DNA of 55,240 nucleotides from Deltaproteobacteria bacterium (GTDB lineage Bacteria; Desulfobacterota; Desulfobacteria; Desulfobacterales; SpSt-501): NCBI GenBank assembly GCA_016219005.1, contig JACRCN010000089.1, positions 1 to 55,240 of the forward strand, read 5' to 3'. Shown piece by piece: positions 32,764 to 41,444 of this stretch (position 1 is its first letter; each line of letters starts with the position of its first letter). The notes under the pieces were generated by a model. It saw only the letters and a program-made list of their open reading frames with translations, ran no database searches and was not told where the DNA came from. The position numbers and the translations under genes were made by a program.

Positions 32764-33996
32764 ATGTCCTCAAACCTTGATTTAAAGGGAAGGTTGAGCT
32801 TTCTGAACCTGGGCGAGCTGCTCCAGCTCATCGGCAGCAGCGGCGCCACCGGAACGCTCAAGATCATCAGCGATTTCACAACCGCGCCCGGCGTGATTTT
32901 CATCGAAAACGGCAACGCCGTAAACGCCTCGATGGCCAACCTTTCCGGTCTAGAGGCACTCTTCGGCCTGTTCGGCTGGAGTGAGGGGTGGTTTGAATTC
33001 TCGCTGGGACCGGTCAACTGCGTCAAAACCATCAACAAAGGCAGGATGGAGATCATCCTGGATGCTCTCCGGCTGCTCGACGAAGGCAAGATCGAAAAAC
33101 TGAGACCGGCAGCCGGCGCGATTATCGAAGCACCCGCGGCCCCGACCGCTAAGACTCCGCCCCGGCGGGCCGATCTGTCTCCCCTGATCAAAGGCCCTCT
33201 CGTCGACTACGCGTATGTGGTGGACGAGGAGAGTTTCTACGACGGGGATGAGATCGTACGCGAAGGCGCCCACGGGGACTGGATCTGGGTGATTCTGGAA
33301 GGGGCGGCGGAAATCATCAAGACGACGCCCAGCGGGCCGCTGCGGCTGATGAAGGTCGGAGACGGCGCGTTCCTGGGCAGCGTTGCCGCCTTACTTAGCG
33401 GCGACAATGTGCGTGGCGCCACGGTGGTCGCATCGGGGAACATCCAACTCGGCATGCTCAACTCTCAGCAACTGACCGCTGAAATCGCCAGCCTCCCCAA
33501 CGAGTTCAAAGGGCTGATCAAGAGCCTGGACAACCGGTTGCATTTCGTGACCCATATCGTCACCGAAACCCACGTGCACAACGGGTCGTTTCTGAAGCTG
33601 ATCCAGGATAAGAAGCTCGCTCTCAAGGAGGGCCAGAACGAGGACCGGCTCTTCCAGATTCGTGAGGGTGAAGTGGTGGTGGCTCGCAACACCGAGTCGG
33701 GCTACCTGCCGCTGGCCCATCTCCAGAAGGGGGATTTTTTCGGAAACATCCCATTTCTGACACTCGGTCACGAACCCCATGCGGCGGCTGTGTTTTCCTC
33801 GGGCGACCTGAAGCTCGCGGTCGTCGACACCGTGGCCTTGCAAGGCGCGCAGCAACGCCTGTCCCCCACTCTGAGACACATTATCGAACACCTCGCCGCT
33901 TGCATCTCGGCGACGACTTTGGTAGCTATCAATCTGTTTAACAAATCCGGGCTGAGTCGAGAACGGAGGATCCAGGACGGGAATGCGACCCTATGA
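32764..33996 (+). CDS. DUF4388 and cyclic-nucleotide-binding-domain protein
   Basis: A 410-residue cytosolic signalling protein. Seen: a DUF4388 domain at about residues 5-100 (LSFLNLGELLQLIGSSGATG, GVIFIENGNAVNA, LFGWSEGWFEF), then a first CNB-like beta roll at about 145-255 (GDEIVREGAHGDWIWVILEG, GDGAFLGSVAALL) and a second at about 275-385 (FQIREGEVVVAR, KGDFFGNIPFL). The phosphate-binding cassettes are degenerate, so cAMP or c-di-GMP binding is uncertain. No output DNA-binding domain is present. It lies between an MglA-type GTPase and a PilZ protein, suggesting control of polarity, pili or motility by second messengers; that is inferred. Confidence 0.83.
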   Translation: MSSNLDLKGRLSFLNLGELLQLIGSSGATGTLKIISDFTTAPGVIFIENGNAVNASMANLSGLEALFGLFGWSEGWFEFSLGPVNCVKTINKGRMEIILDALRLLDEGKIEKLRPAAGAIIEAPAAPTAKTPPRRADLSPLIKGPLVDYAYVVDEESFYDGDEIVREGAHGDWIWVILEGAAEIIKTTPSGPLRLMKVGDGAFLGSVAALLSGDNVRGATVVASGNIQLGMLNSQQLTAEIASLPNEFKGLIKSLDNRLHFVTHIVTETHVHNGSFLKLIQDKKLALKEGQNEDRLFQIREGEVVVARNTESGYLPLAHLQKGDFFGNIPFLTLGHEPHAAAVFSSGDLKLAVVDTVALQGAQQRLSPTLRHIIEHLAACISATTLVAINLFNKSGLSRERRIQDGNATL

Positions 33997-34331
33997 ATAC
34001 GAATGAGAAGCGGAAACACCCACGCGTCAATGCCCTCAACCTGTCCTATATCTGCCTGGACGAGGATCAGCAGGTGATCAAGCAGGGCATGGGCCGGACC
34101 TTGAACGTCTCCGAATCGGGAATCCTGCTCGAAACCCACTTCCCGATCGAGACCAAGCACACGGTCCTGCTGAGCATCGGTTTCAAGGATTGCCTGGTGG
34201 ATATCAAGGGGCGACCGGCCCACATCCGATCGACCGGACCCGATGTGTACGAGATCGGGATCGAGTTCATCGATTTGGATGAAACGGCGCGGCACGCGGT
34301 AAAGGAGTATCTCGACCCCCTGGGCAAATAA
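33993..34331 (+). CDS. PilZ-domain protein, c-di-GMP receptor
   Basis: A 112-residue single-domain PilZ protein. Seen: the RxxxR motif as RKHPR at residues 6-10 and NVSESG (about 38-43) corresponding to D/NxSxxG, the two motifs that together hold c-di-GMP, so binding is expected. Other strands ([24 protein letters not shown]) fit the fold. The start overlaps the upstream gene stop by 4 bp, so it is translated with the CNB protein. A hairpin with eight T follows 8 nt after its stop. Confidence 0.92.
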   Translation: MNTNEKRKHPRVNALNLSYICLDEDQQVIKQGMGRTLNVSESGILLETHFPIETKHTVLLSIGFKDCLVDIKGRPAHIRSTGPDVYEIGIEFIDLDETARHAVKEYLDPLGK

Positions 34332-34339
34332 GACGCATG

Positions 34340-34373
34340 GGCCGTTCGTCCAAAAACGGCCGATATTTTTTTT
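34340..34373 (+). terminator. Intrinsic terminator between PilZ gene and purC
   Basis: GGCCGTT (34340-34346) pairs with AACGGCC (34355-34361), 8-nt loop, then GATA and eight T (34366-34373). The purC Shine-Dalgarno AAGGAG starts at the very next base, leaving no room for a separate purC promoter, so the hairpin may also act as an attenuator. Confidence 0.7.
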
Positions 34374-34389
34374 AAGGAGAGACCCCGGC

Positions 34390-35286
34390 ATGAAACAACC
34401 GGTCAGCCAAACGGAATTTGCGGGCCTGCAGCTGGTGAAGCGGGGCAAGGTCCGGGACATGTACGACCTGGGCGAGCACCTGTTGATGGTTGCCACCGAC
34501 CGCATCTCGGCCTTCGACGTGGTCATGACCGAACCCATACCCGACAAGGGCATCATCCTGACCCAGATTTCTCTTTTCTGGTTCGAGCTGATGAAGCCGG
34601 TCGTCGCCAACCACGTGGTCTCCAGCAACGTGGACGATTACCCCAAGAGCTGCCGGCCCTACGCCCAGGCGTTGAAAGGCCGCAGCCTGCTGGTCAAGAA
34701 AGCCGCGCCCCTGCCCATCGAATGCGTGGCCCGCGGCTACATCTCGGGTTCCGGGTGGAACTCGTACAAGACGTCCGGAGAAGTCTGCGGGATCAAGCTG
34801 CCGGCCGGGCTGAAGGAATCCGACCGGCTGCCGGAAACCATTTTCACCCCGGCCACCAAGGAAGAGGTCGGGATTCACGACATCAATATCGATTTTGAAG
34901 AAACGCAGAAGCGCATCGGCCGTGAATCGGCCGAGCGTGTGCGCGATTTGACCCTGAGGATCTACCAGAAGGGCGCGGCTTTTGCAGAGACCAAGGGCAT
35001 CATCATCGCCGACACCAAGTTCGAATTCGGTCTCGTAGGCGACCAGTTGATCCTTATCGACGAACTGCTGACCCCGGACTCATCGCGGTTCTGGCCGAAA
35101 GCCTCGTACACACCCGGCGGCCCCCAGCAGAGCTACGACAAGCAGTACATGCGCGATTACCTGGTGTCCACCCGCTGGAACAAAACCCCGCCGCCTCCGT
35201 CCCTGCCCGAAGAGGTCATCCGCAACACCCGGTTGAAATACCTCGAAGCGCTCAAGCAATTGAGCGGCAACAGCCATGGCCTCTGA
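34390..35286 (+). CDS. purC: Phosphoribosylaminoimidazole-succinocarboxamide synthase
   Basis: Joins aspartate to CAIR with ATP to give SAICAR in purine synthesis. Seen: [13 protein letters not shown] at the nucleotide loop, [57 protein letters not shown], and TPDSSRFWP, all in family order. Length 298, of the longer yeast-like PurC form common in Desulfobacterota and cyanobacteria. AAGGAGAG lies 10 nt before the ATG. It overlaps the next gene (ParB-like) by 11 bp, an odd pairing of a purine enzyme with a DNA-binding-type gene. Confidence 0.96.
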   Translation: MKQPVSQTEFAGLQLVKRGKVRDMYDLGEHLLMVATDRISAFDVVMTEPIPDKGIILTQISLFWFELMKPVVANHVVSSNVDDYPKSCRPYAQALKGRSLLVKKAAPLPIECVARGYISGSGWNSYKTSGEVCGIKLPAGLKESDRLPETIFTPATKEEVGIHDINIDFEETQKRIGRESAERVRDLTLRIYQKGAAFAETKGIIIADTKFEFGLVGDQLILIDELLTPDSSRFWPKASYTPGGPQQSYDKQYMRDYLVSTRWNKTPPPPSLPEEVIRNTRLKYLEALKQLSGNSHGL

Positions 35287-36283
35287 TGGTGAAGTGACCG
35301 AGGAATGCGACCGGCTCATCCCCCTGGTGGATATCGACCCCCGGGATGAGCGTTTCCGCATCACCACCCGCCGCGCCAGCGATGATTTGCATCTCTCCAT
35401 CGGCCGGCTCGGCCTGCGGGTTCCGCCGCTGGTGGTCCCCGGCGCGGCCGGTTTCATCATCGTGAGCGGGTTTCGGCGAATAGCCGCCTGCCAAGGGTTA
35501 GGCTGGGATTCGATTCGCGCGCGGGTCCTCCAGAAGGCCTCGCCCTATGAATGCACCCTCAAGGCCATCGCCGCCAATTCGCTCGAGCGGCCGCTGAACC
35601 TCATTGAGACCTCCCGGGCCCTGCGGCTGCTTGATCAGTATGCCCCCGGGGGGCAGGCCCCGCCGGAGCACGCAGCGGCCCTCGGCCTTCCTACCCATGC
35701 GGGCTTGGCCGCCAGGCTAAAGACCCTGTGCGGCCTGCCGGCAGAGGTCCAGGACGCGATCCTGGAAGAGACGGTTTCCTTTGCCATGGCCTGCGAGATC
35801 GGGCGCATGGAAGAAGGGCTTGCCGTCGACTTTGCCCGCCTGTTTCGGCAGCTTAAAACCAGCCTGAACAAGCAGCGGGAGATCCTCACCCTGGTAGCGG
35901 AGATTGCACGCCGCGAAGGGATCAACCCCAGGCAAGTCCTGACCGAAGACCGGCTGTCGCGCCTGCGGGACGCGCAGGACCTGGACCGCAATCAGAAGAC
36001 CCAGCGAATTCGCAAGCTGCTCCGGCAGCGCCGTTTCCCGGCACTGGTCGCGGCCGAAGACAACTTTCAATCCCTGCGGCAGCGGCTGGCGCTCGGCAGC
36101 AATCTGCAGCTGGTGCCGCCCAGGGATTTCGAGGGAACGCGCTTTACTCTGACCTTGAATTTCGAAAGCGTGGAGGAGGTCAGCCGCCTGCGTGTAAAGC
36201 TGGATGAACTGGTGGATCACCCGGATTTCAAGACCCTGCTGACGGGCAAGGGCAGGGGATTTGGGGAAGCCCCGGTCCCATGA
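35276..36283 (+). CDS. ParB-like nuclease/CTPase-domain protein
   Basis: A 335-residue protein whose N-terminal ~130 residues match the ParB/Srx fold: [35 protein letters not shown], and a box II-like [21 protein letters not shown] following helical segment ([29 protein letters not shown]) sits where ParB has its helix-turn-helix and may bind DNA. The C-terminal half (about 190-335) is helical and not recognised. It differs from chromosomal ParB, which would lie beside parA. It overlaps purC by 11 bp and the radical SAM gene by 4 bp, so its partner is probably the latter. Its activity is unknown. Confidence 0.75.
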   Translation: MASDGEVTEECDRLIPLVDIDPRDERFRITTRRASDDLHLSIGRLGLRVPPLVVPGAAGFIIVSGFRRIAACQGLGWDSIRARVLQKASPYECTLKAIAANSLERPLNLIETSRALRLLDQYAPGGQAPPEHAAALGLPTHAGLAARLKTLCGLPAEVQDAILEETVSFAMACEIGRMEEGLAVDFARLFRQLKTSLNKQREILTLVAEIARREGINPRQVLTEDRLSRLRDAQDLDRNQKTQRIRKLLRQRRFPALVAAEDNFQSLRQRLALGSNLQLVPPRDFEGTRFTLTLNFESVEEVSRLRVKLDELVDHPDFKTLLTGKGRGFGEAPVP

Positions 36284-37392
36284 GGGTCGTTGCGCTTTAC
36301 ATCGATGCCCAGGTAGCCGACTGGCCAGAAACCGCGTCGATCTGCAGCCGCTTTGACGGGCCGATCAAAACCGTGGCGACTGCGGATGAAGTGTACGCGG
36401 ATGTGGCTGCCGCAAAAGACCCGGTCCGTCGGGGCAAGCAGGTGCTGTATCTGACCCGCAACAAAGGGGCCTACATCCGGCAATGTCCCGGGACCAGTCA
36501 CTACACCTGCTGCGGTTACAAGATCCTGCATGTCGGGACCTTCTGCACGATGGATTGCACCTACTGCATCCTGCAATCCTATTTTCACCCGCCGGTGCTG
36601 CAGTATTTTCTCAATCATGCCGACCTGAACGCCGAACTGGAGCAGCTCTTCGCCACTCGGACGATACACCGGATGGGAACCGGCGAGTTCACCGACAGCC
36701 TGATCTGGGAGCCTTGGACGGGTCTTTCAGAGGCGCTCATTCGGAAGTTCGCAGGCCAGGATTGCTGCGCGCTGGAGCTGAAGACCAAAACCACTTTTAT
36801 TGACACACTCCTGGATCTGCCCCACCGCCGCCGGACGATCCTGGCATGGTCCCTAAACACGGAGCGGGTGATCGGTTCCGAGGAGCAGGGCACCGCATCT
36901 CTCGGCGCGCGCCTGAATGCCGCTGCCCGCTGCGCGGCGCAGGGATACCCGCTGGCGTTTCACTTCGACCCCGTCGTGATTAACGACGGCTGCGAGGCGG
37001 AGTACCGCCGGACGGTCGAACGCCTGTTTGCCGTCATCGCCCCCCGGCACATCGTCTGGATCAGCCTGGGGGCCTTGAGGTTCATGCCGGATCTGAAAGC
37101 CGTCGTTCAAAGCCGTTTTCCGCAGTCCAAAATTGTCTACGGCGAATTTATCGCCGGTCTCGACGGCAAGATGCGCTACTTCAAGCCGCTGCGGATGAAG
37201 ATATACCGCGCTATCGCGCAGGCCATCCGCGCGCATGCACCGGATGTCTGCCTCTATTTTTGCATGGAGGACGACGAGGTCTGGCAGGATGCCCTGGGAT
37301 TCCGCCCGGCCGACCGCGGCGGCCTGACCCGCATGCTGGACGATGCCGCCGTGCGGCAGTGTGGGTTGGGGAACGGCAGTCGCCTGGGTTAG
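36280..37392 (+). CDS. Spore-photoproduct-lyase-family radical SAM protein
   Basis: A 370-residue radical SAM enzyme resembling SplB, which in spore formers reverses thymine spore photoproduct. Seen: the 4Fe-4S motif C89-x3-C93-x2-C96 in GTFCTMDCTYCILQS, then RMGTGEFTDSL (SAM contact region as in SPL), LELKTKT, AWSLNTERVI, and GYPLAFHFDPV. Extra cysteines at 69, 77 and 78 just before the cluster may bind a second metal or serve catalysis. The host is not expected to sporulate, so the substrate is likely another DNA or nucleotide lesion. It is translated with the ParB-like protein (4-bp overlap). Confidence 0.82.
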   Translation: MRVVALYIDAQVADWPETASICSRFDGPIKTVATADEVYADVAAAKDPVRRGKQVLYLTRNKGAYIRQCPGTSHYTCCGYKILHVGTFCTMDCTYCILQSYFHPPVLQYFLNHADLNAELEQLFATRTIHRMGTGEFTDSLIWEPWTGLSEALIRKFAGQDCCALELKTKTTFIDTLLDLPHRRRTILAWSLNTERVIGSEEQGTASLGARLNAAARCAAQGYPLAFHFDPVVINDGCEAEYRRTVERLFAVIAPRHIVWISLGALRFMPDLKAVVQSRFPQSKIVYGEFIAGLDGKMRYFKPLRMKIYRAIAQAIRAHAPDVCLYFCMEDDEVWQDALGFRPADRGGLTRMLDDAAVRQCGLGNGSRLG

Positions 37393-37506
37393 GCTGGAGG
37401 ATCGACCCGCGGAAGCCGGTCGATCGGAGAGCGCTTCGCCCGGGGTGAAGACCATCTGCTGCGGGTCTGGCCCGCAGAAAAAACTCAAGCGCATCTTAAG
37501 GCCGAA
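37393..37506 (+). other. Intergenic gap with two hairpins
   Basis: After the radical SAM gene GATCGACC (37400-37407) pairs with GGTCGATC (37418-37425) around a 10-nt loop, and CTGCGGG (37459-37465) pairs with CCCGCAG (37471-37477), followed by six A. Neither has a T-run on the plus strand. I see no gene or clear promoter. Confidence 0.35.
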
Positions 37507-38151
37507 ATGTTCCGAAAACTACTCACACTCGGGTTTGCACTGCTACTGGCGCTCGGCGCGGAAGGGGCGACCGCAGGGGAGTGGGTCACGGTCAAACGGG
37601 TCAACGACGGCGACACAGTGCAGTTGGCGGACGGGCGGCTCGTGCGCTACATCGGCGTGAATGCGCCTGAGATCCAACACGAGCGCAATACCGCCGAGCC
37701 ATTCGGTTTCGAAGCCCGCGCGCGCAACATCGAACTGGTTGGCGCCCGGCGTATCCGCCTGGAATTCGACCTCGAGCGTTTCGACGACTACGGCAGGGCT
37801 CTTGCCTACGTTTTTTTGCCGGACGGTTCAATGGTGAACGAGAAACTTCTGCAGTCGGGCACGGCGTATTGCCTTTACAGGATGCCGAACGTCAAATACG
37901 AAGCCCGTCTGCTGGAGGCCCAGCGAGAGGCCATGCAGGACCGGCGGGGCATGTGGCGGGAGTGGCGCGAAAAAGAGGGTCGATACATGGGCAACCGCAA
38001 TTCGCGGCGGTTCCACGCGGCGTCCTGCCCGGAAGCGAAGCATATTTCTTCTAGGAATCGCATCCTGTTTTCGAAGCGCTGGGAGGCGTTTTGGGCTGGA
38101 TCTGCACCCTCCAAGGATTGCCTGGCGGAGTTTTCGATTCCTGCGGAATGA
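37507..38151 (+). CDS. Secreted thermonuclease-family nuclease
   Basis: A 214-residue staphylococcal-nuclease-like enzyme that should cut DNA and RNA with calcium outside the cytoplasm. Seen: a signal peptide (KLLTLGFALLLALGAEGATA, then GEW), the SNase fold with VNDGDTVQL, RYIGVNAPE supplying the catalytic Arg and Glu, and FDDYGRALAYVF supplying the second catalytic Arg. After residue 160 a short domain (RRFHAASCPEAKHI ... SKDC) resembles the Ada-like zinc module appended to many thermonucleases, but its usual PCxxC has become PSKDC, so one metal ligand is a serine. It stands alone between two hairpin regions. Confidence 0.9.
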   Translation: MFRKLLTLGFALLLALGAEGATAGEWVTVKRVNDGDTVQLADGRLVRYIGVNAPEIQHERNTAEPFGFEARARNIELVGARRIRLEFDLERFDDYGRALAYVFLPDGSMVNEKLLQSGTAYCLYRMPNVKYEARLLEAQREAMQDRRGMWREWREKEGRYMGNRNSRRFHAASCPEAKHISSRNRILFSKRWEAFWAGSAPSKDCLAEFSIPAE

Positions 38152-38183
38152 ATCCGTCCATCGGGTGTCTATTGCGTCTGTTG

Positions 38184-38328
38184 AGAAGCTATCTCAAGAA
38201 TGCATCTGACAGCGCGCTGGCGGCGTTGCACGCTTCTGCAAAATGCTCACAACCTGCCGCGGCTGCGCTTTTTCACCCGCGTGCGCCTTGTCCTCGGCTG
38301 CGATCTGCTATTTTTTAAAATGGCTTCG
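38184..38328. repeat. MITE-like intergenic repeat, copy 2
   Basis: About 145 bp, matching copy 1 (3303-3445) end to end, for example GCATCTGACA, GGCGGCGTTGCACGC, GCCGCGGCTGCGCTTTTTCA and GATCTGCTATTTTT. The left end AGAAGCTATCTCAAGAAT is the near-perfect inverted match of the right end of copy 1; the right end here is decayed. It lies between convergent genes, just before the EF-G-like terminator. Confidence 0.7.
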
Positions 38329-38332
38329 AGTC

Positions 38333-38380
38333 AAAAAAAGCAAGGGGATGAACGCAACCATGCGGCTTTCATCCCCTTGC
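38333..38380 (-). terminator. Intrinsic terminator of the EF-G-like gene
   Basis: A perfect 13-bp stem, GCAAGGGGATGAA (38340-38352) with its complement (38368-38380), 15-nt loop, followed on the minus strand by seven T (38339-38333). It lies 53 nt beyond the stop of the EF-G-like gene. Confidence 0.88.
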
Positions 38381-38433
38381 GGCATCGCTTATTTTTTTAC
38401 TACCTTGCTTTCGGGCCTCCCGGCGTTCCCGCC

Positions 38434-40509
38434 CTATTGTTCCTTGGCCTTGGCGGCCGCTTCGATGATTTTTTGTGCAATGTGGGCGGGCACCTCGTCG
38501 TAGTGTGAAAACTCCATTCGGTAGATGCCGCGGCCGCCGGTCATCGAGCGCAGGTCCGGGGCATAGGTCTGAAACTCCGACATCGGGACGTAGGCGTTGA
38601 TGTACTGGTTCTTGCCTGCGTTTTCCATGCCCAGCACCCGGCCGCGCCGGCTGTTGAGATCGCCCATGATGTCGCCCATGAACTCGTCCGGCGCAATGAC
38701 CGTCACTTTCATGATCGGCTCGAGCAGCACCGGGTCCGCCTGCTCGGCGGCCTTCTTGAAAGCGAGCGACCCGGCGATCTTGAAGGCCATTTCCGAGGAG
38801 TCCACCGCGTGGAAGGAGCCGTCGTCCACGGTGGCTTTGAAGTCGACGCAGGGAAACCCCGCCAGCACGCCCCGCTGGGCCGATTCGACGATGCCTTTTT
38901 CAACCGCGGGAATGTACTGCCGCGGGATGGAACCGCCCACGATGGCGTCCACGTACTCAAATCCCTTGCCGCGGGGTTGCGGCTCGAGCTGAACCCAGCA
39001 GTCGCCGAACTGGCCGTGGCCGCCGGTCTGCTTCTTGTGCCGGCCCTGTACCCGCACTTTTTTCTTGATGGTCTCGCGGTAGGGGATTTTGGGGATGTTG
39101 AGCTGGACCTCGACGTTGAACTTGCGCTTGAGGCGCTCGACGGTGGTTTCGATGTGGATCTGCCCGATGCCGTGCAGGATGATCTCCTTGGTTTCCGCGA
39201 GGCGGTCGATGCGCAGGGACGAGTCTTCTTCCAGGAGGCGCGTCAGCGATGTAAACACCTTGTCCTCATCGCCCTTGCTCTTGGCGGACAGCGCATACGA
39301 TATCAGGGTGGACATGGGGGCCACGGGCGTGAAGACAATCTTGTTGGCCTCGTCGCACAGCGTGTCGCCGGTGCCGGTTTCCTTGAGCTTGGCCACGGCC
39401 ACAATGGAGCCCGGGCCGGCCCCGTCAATCGGCTTTTGTTCCTTGCCGAGGATCACCAACAACTGATTGTAGCGCTCGCGCACTTCTTTTGTCGAGTTGT
39501 AGAAGCTGCCGTCCCCGCCGATGGACCCGGAAAACACCCGGAAGATGGTCAGCCGTCCGGCATAGGGGTCGGTAATGGTCTTGACCACGAGGGCCGAGAA
39601 CGGTGCTGCGGGGTCAGGCCGGCGTTCGGTTTCTTTCTTCGTCCCCGGATCCGTCCCGACTTTCGGGGCGACATCGAGCGGAGAGGGCATGGCGGCGACC
39701 ATGAAATCCATGAGCAGGTCAATGCCGATGTTTTCGGTTGACGAGCCGCACAGCACGGGGACGAACGTCCGCGCCAGGGTTCCCTTGCGCAGGGCGTTTT
39801 TCAAATCCTCTTCGGAGAGGCTCTCGCCTTCGAGGTAACGCTCGACCAGAGCGTCGTCCGCTTCGGCGATGTTCTCGATCAAGGCCTCCCGCTCTGCGGC
39901 CACCTCATCCTTCAGGTCCGCGGGAATTTCAGCGGCTTTGCCTTTCCCGTCCTGGCCGTAGATGTACGCCTTCTGGGTGATGAGGTCGACCACCCCCTTG
40001 AACTCGGCCTCTGCTCCGATCGGAAGCTGCAGGATGATGGGCTTGGGCTGGAACATCTTCTTCGCTTCCGCGAAGGCCCGGGCGAAGTCGGCCCGCTCGC
40101 GGTCCATCTTGTTGATGAAAATCACCCGCGGCAGCTTGAAATCGTCCAAAAATTCCCAGCCCTGCTCGGTCTGGACCTTGATGCCGTCCACCGCGTCGAT
40201 GACAGCCACGGCTGCGTCGGCGGCTTGGAGGCACGTCTTGGTGTCGGAGAAAAAGTTCTGGTCGCCCGGCGTGTCTATCAGCGTGATGGCGTGCTTTTTC
40301 CAATTCACCTGATGAAAGCCGGTGCTGATGCTCGACGTCCGTTTGATCTCCTCGGGCTCGAAATCCAGGGCCGTGTTGCCTTCTGCGATCCGTCCCATGC
40401 GGTTGATCACGCCGGCGTCGAAAAGCATGGCTTCGGCCAGGGAGGTTTTCCCGGCGCCTCCATGGGAAACCAAGGCGATATTGCGAATGCTTTCGACTTT
40501 CTCGCTCAT
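38434..40509 (-). CDS. Elongation factor G-like GTPase (EF-G paralogue)
   Basis: A 691-residue translation GTPase. Domains: G domain (1-~280), domain II, III, IV and V in EF-G order. The P-loop is SHGGAGKTS at residues 15-23 rather than AHIDAGKTT, and DTPGDQNFF and NKMDRERADF follow; RHKKQTGGHGQFGD, VGGSIPRQYIPAVEKG and VDSSEMAFKIA in domain IV are typical of the EF-G-like subgroup (EF-G II) rather than canonical FusA. The usual str-operon neighbours (rpsL, rpsG, tuf) are absent, supporting a paralogue. Its role could be in ribosome recycling, stress translation or redundancy. AGGAGAGG precedes the ATG, and it has its own strong terminator. Confidence 0.9.
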   Translation of the reverse strand: MSEKVESIRNIALVSHGGAGKTSLAEAMLFDAGVINRMGRIAEGNTALDFEPEEIKRTSSISTGFHQVNWKKHAITLIDTPGDQNFFSDTKTCLQAADAAVAVIDAVDGIKVQTEQGWEFLDDFKLPRVIFINKMDRERADFARAFAEAKKMFQPKPIILQLPIGAEAEFKGVVDLITQKAYIYGQDGKGKAAEIPADLKDEVAAEREALIENIAEADDALVERYLEGESLSEEDLKNALRKGTLARTFVPVLCGSSTENIGIDLLMDFMVAAMPSPLDVAPKVGTDPGTKKETERRPDPAAPFSALVVKTITDPYAGRLTIFRVFSGSIGGDGSFYNSTKEVRERYNQLLVILGKEQKPIDGAGPGSIVAVAKLKETGTGDTLCDEANKIVFTPVAPMSTLISYALSAKSKGDEDKVFTSLTRLLEEDSSLRIDRLAETKEIILHGIGQIHIETTVERLKRKFNVEVQLNIPKIPYRETIKKKVRVQGRHKKQTGGHGQFGDCWVQLEPQPRGKGFEYVDAIVGGSIPRQYIPAVEKGIVESAQRGVLAGFPCVDFKATVDDGSFHAVDSSEMAFKIAGSLAFKKAAEQADPVLLEPIMKVTVIAPDEFMGDIMGDLNSRRGRVLGMENAGKNQYINAYVPMSEFQTYAPDLRSMTGGRGIYRMEFSHYDEVPAHIAQKIIEAAAKAKEQ

Positions 40510-40600
40510 TTAACGTCCTCTCCTGATTGGATTTCTCGCCCGACCGCGGGCGGCGAACGATGATTACTATCCATTTGATGTTAAAAAATCAAGCCCCAAA

Positions 40601-40637
40601 ATGAATTGCCGTCCCACGGATCGGGACGGCAATTCAT
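40601..40637 (-). terminator. Hairpin terminator after tlyA
   Basis: A perfect 15-bp stem, 40601-40615 with 40623-40637 (ATGAATTGCCGTCCC and its complement), 7-nt loop, 64 nt beyond tlyA. On the minus strand TTT follows at once and a run of six T comes 12 nt later (40588-40583). It ends the xseA-tlyA operon ahead of the EF-G-like gene. Confidence 0.65.
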
Positions 40638-40700
40638 TTATCATTGGAATTCCCGGCAAAAGCGTCCGGGTGGGACATGCGGCGAAGGAGGCGACACCGA

Positions 40701-41444
40701 TCACGTCGGCCATCGCAGGAGCATGAAAAACTCGCGGTTGCCCTTCGGGCCGAGGACCGGGGAGGGTAGGGCCTCGCTGCAACTCAGGCCCAGGCCGGAG
40801 AAAAAACGCCCGAGTTCATCGATGACCTGGGCGTGCCGCGCCGGGTCGGTAACAACACCGCCCTTGCCGACCATTCCCTTGCCGACTTCGAACTGCGGTT
40901 TGACGAGAGGCAGAATCATGCCCTCTGGCTTCAGGAACCGGAGCACGGCGGGAACGACGATCTTGAGGGAGATGAACGAGGCATCGATCGTGACGAGATC
41001 AACCGGCTCCGGGACAGCGTCCGGCGGCATGTAGCGGATGTTCGTGCGCTCGATGACGATGACCCGCGTGTCCTGGCGGAGCTTCCAGGCCATTTGCCCG
41101 TAGCCGACGTCCACGGCGTACACCCGGGACGCACCGCGCTGCAACAGACAGTCCGTGAAACCGCCCGTGGAAGCCCCCACGTCGAGGCAGACCCGGCCGG
41201 CCGCATCGATCCGGTAACCGGTCATGGCCGCTTCCAGCTTGAGGCCGCCGCGGCTGACGTAAGGCAAGTCGGCGCCGCTGAGCTCGATGCGGTCGCCGTC
41301 GTCGACCAGCGCTCCGGGCTTGTCGACCGGCTGGCCGTTGACACGGACGCTGCCGGCCATGATCAGCGCCCGCGCCCGCTGGCGGCTTGGCACCCAACCA
41401 TGTTCAGTCAGAAAAACGTCGAGGCGTTGGCGTTTAGATATCAC
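40701..41444 (-). CDS. tlyA: TlyA-family rRNA 2'-O-methyltransferase / hemolysin A homologue
   Basis: In other bacteria TlyA methylates cytidines of 16S and 23S rRNA with SAM. Seen: an N-terminal S4 RNA-binding domain ([22 protein letters not shown], residues about 8-60; shown in part), then an FtsJ-like domain with the SAM loop [13 protein letters not shown] at 88-100, [14 protein letters not shown], and [10 protein letters not shown] with the conserved Asp; LPLVKPQFE carries the catalytic Lys. Length 247, normal. Its start overlaps dxs by 4 bp, the usual place for tlyA at the end of the dxs operon. Haemolysin naming is historical. Confidence 0.93.
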   Translation of the reverse strand: MISKRQRLDVFLTEHGWVPSRQRARALIMAGSVRVNGQPVDKPGALVDDGDRIELSGADLPYVSRGGLKLEAAMTGYRIDAAGRVCLDVGASTGGFTDCLLQRGASRVYAVDVGYGQMAWKLRQDTRVIVIERTNIRYMPPDAVPEPVDLVTIDASFISLKIVVPAVLRFLKPEGMILPLVKPQFEVGKGMVGKGGVVTDPARHAQVIDELGRFFSGLGLSCSEALPSPVLGPKGNREFFMLLRWPT

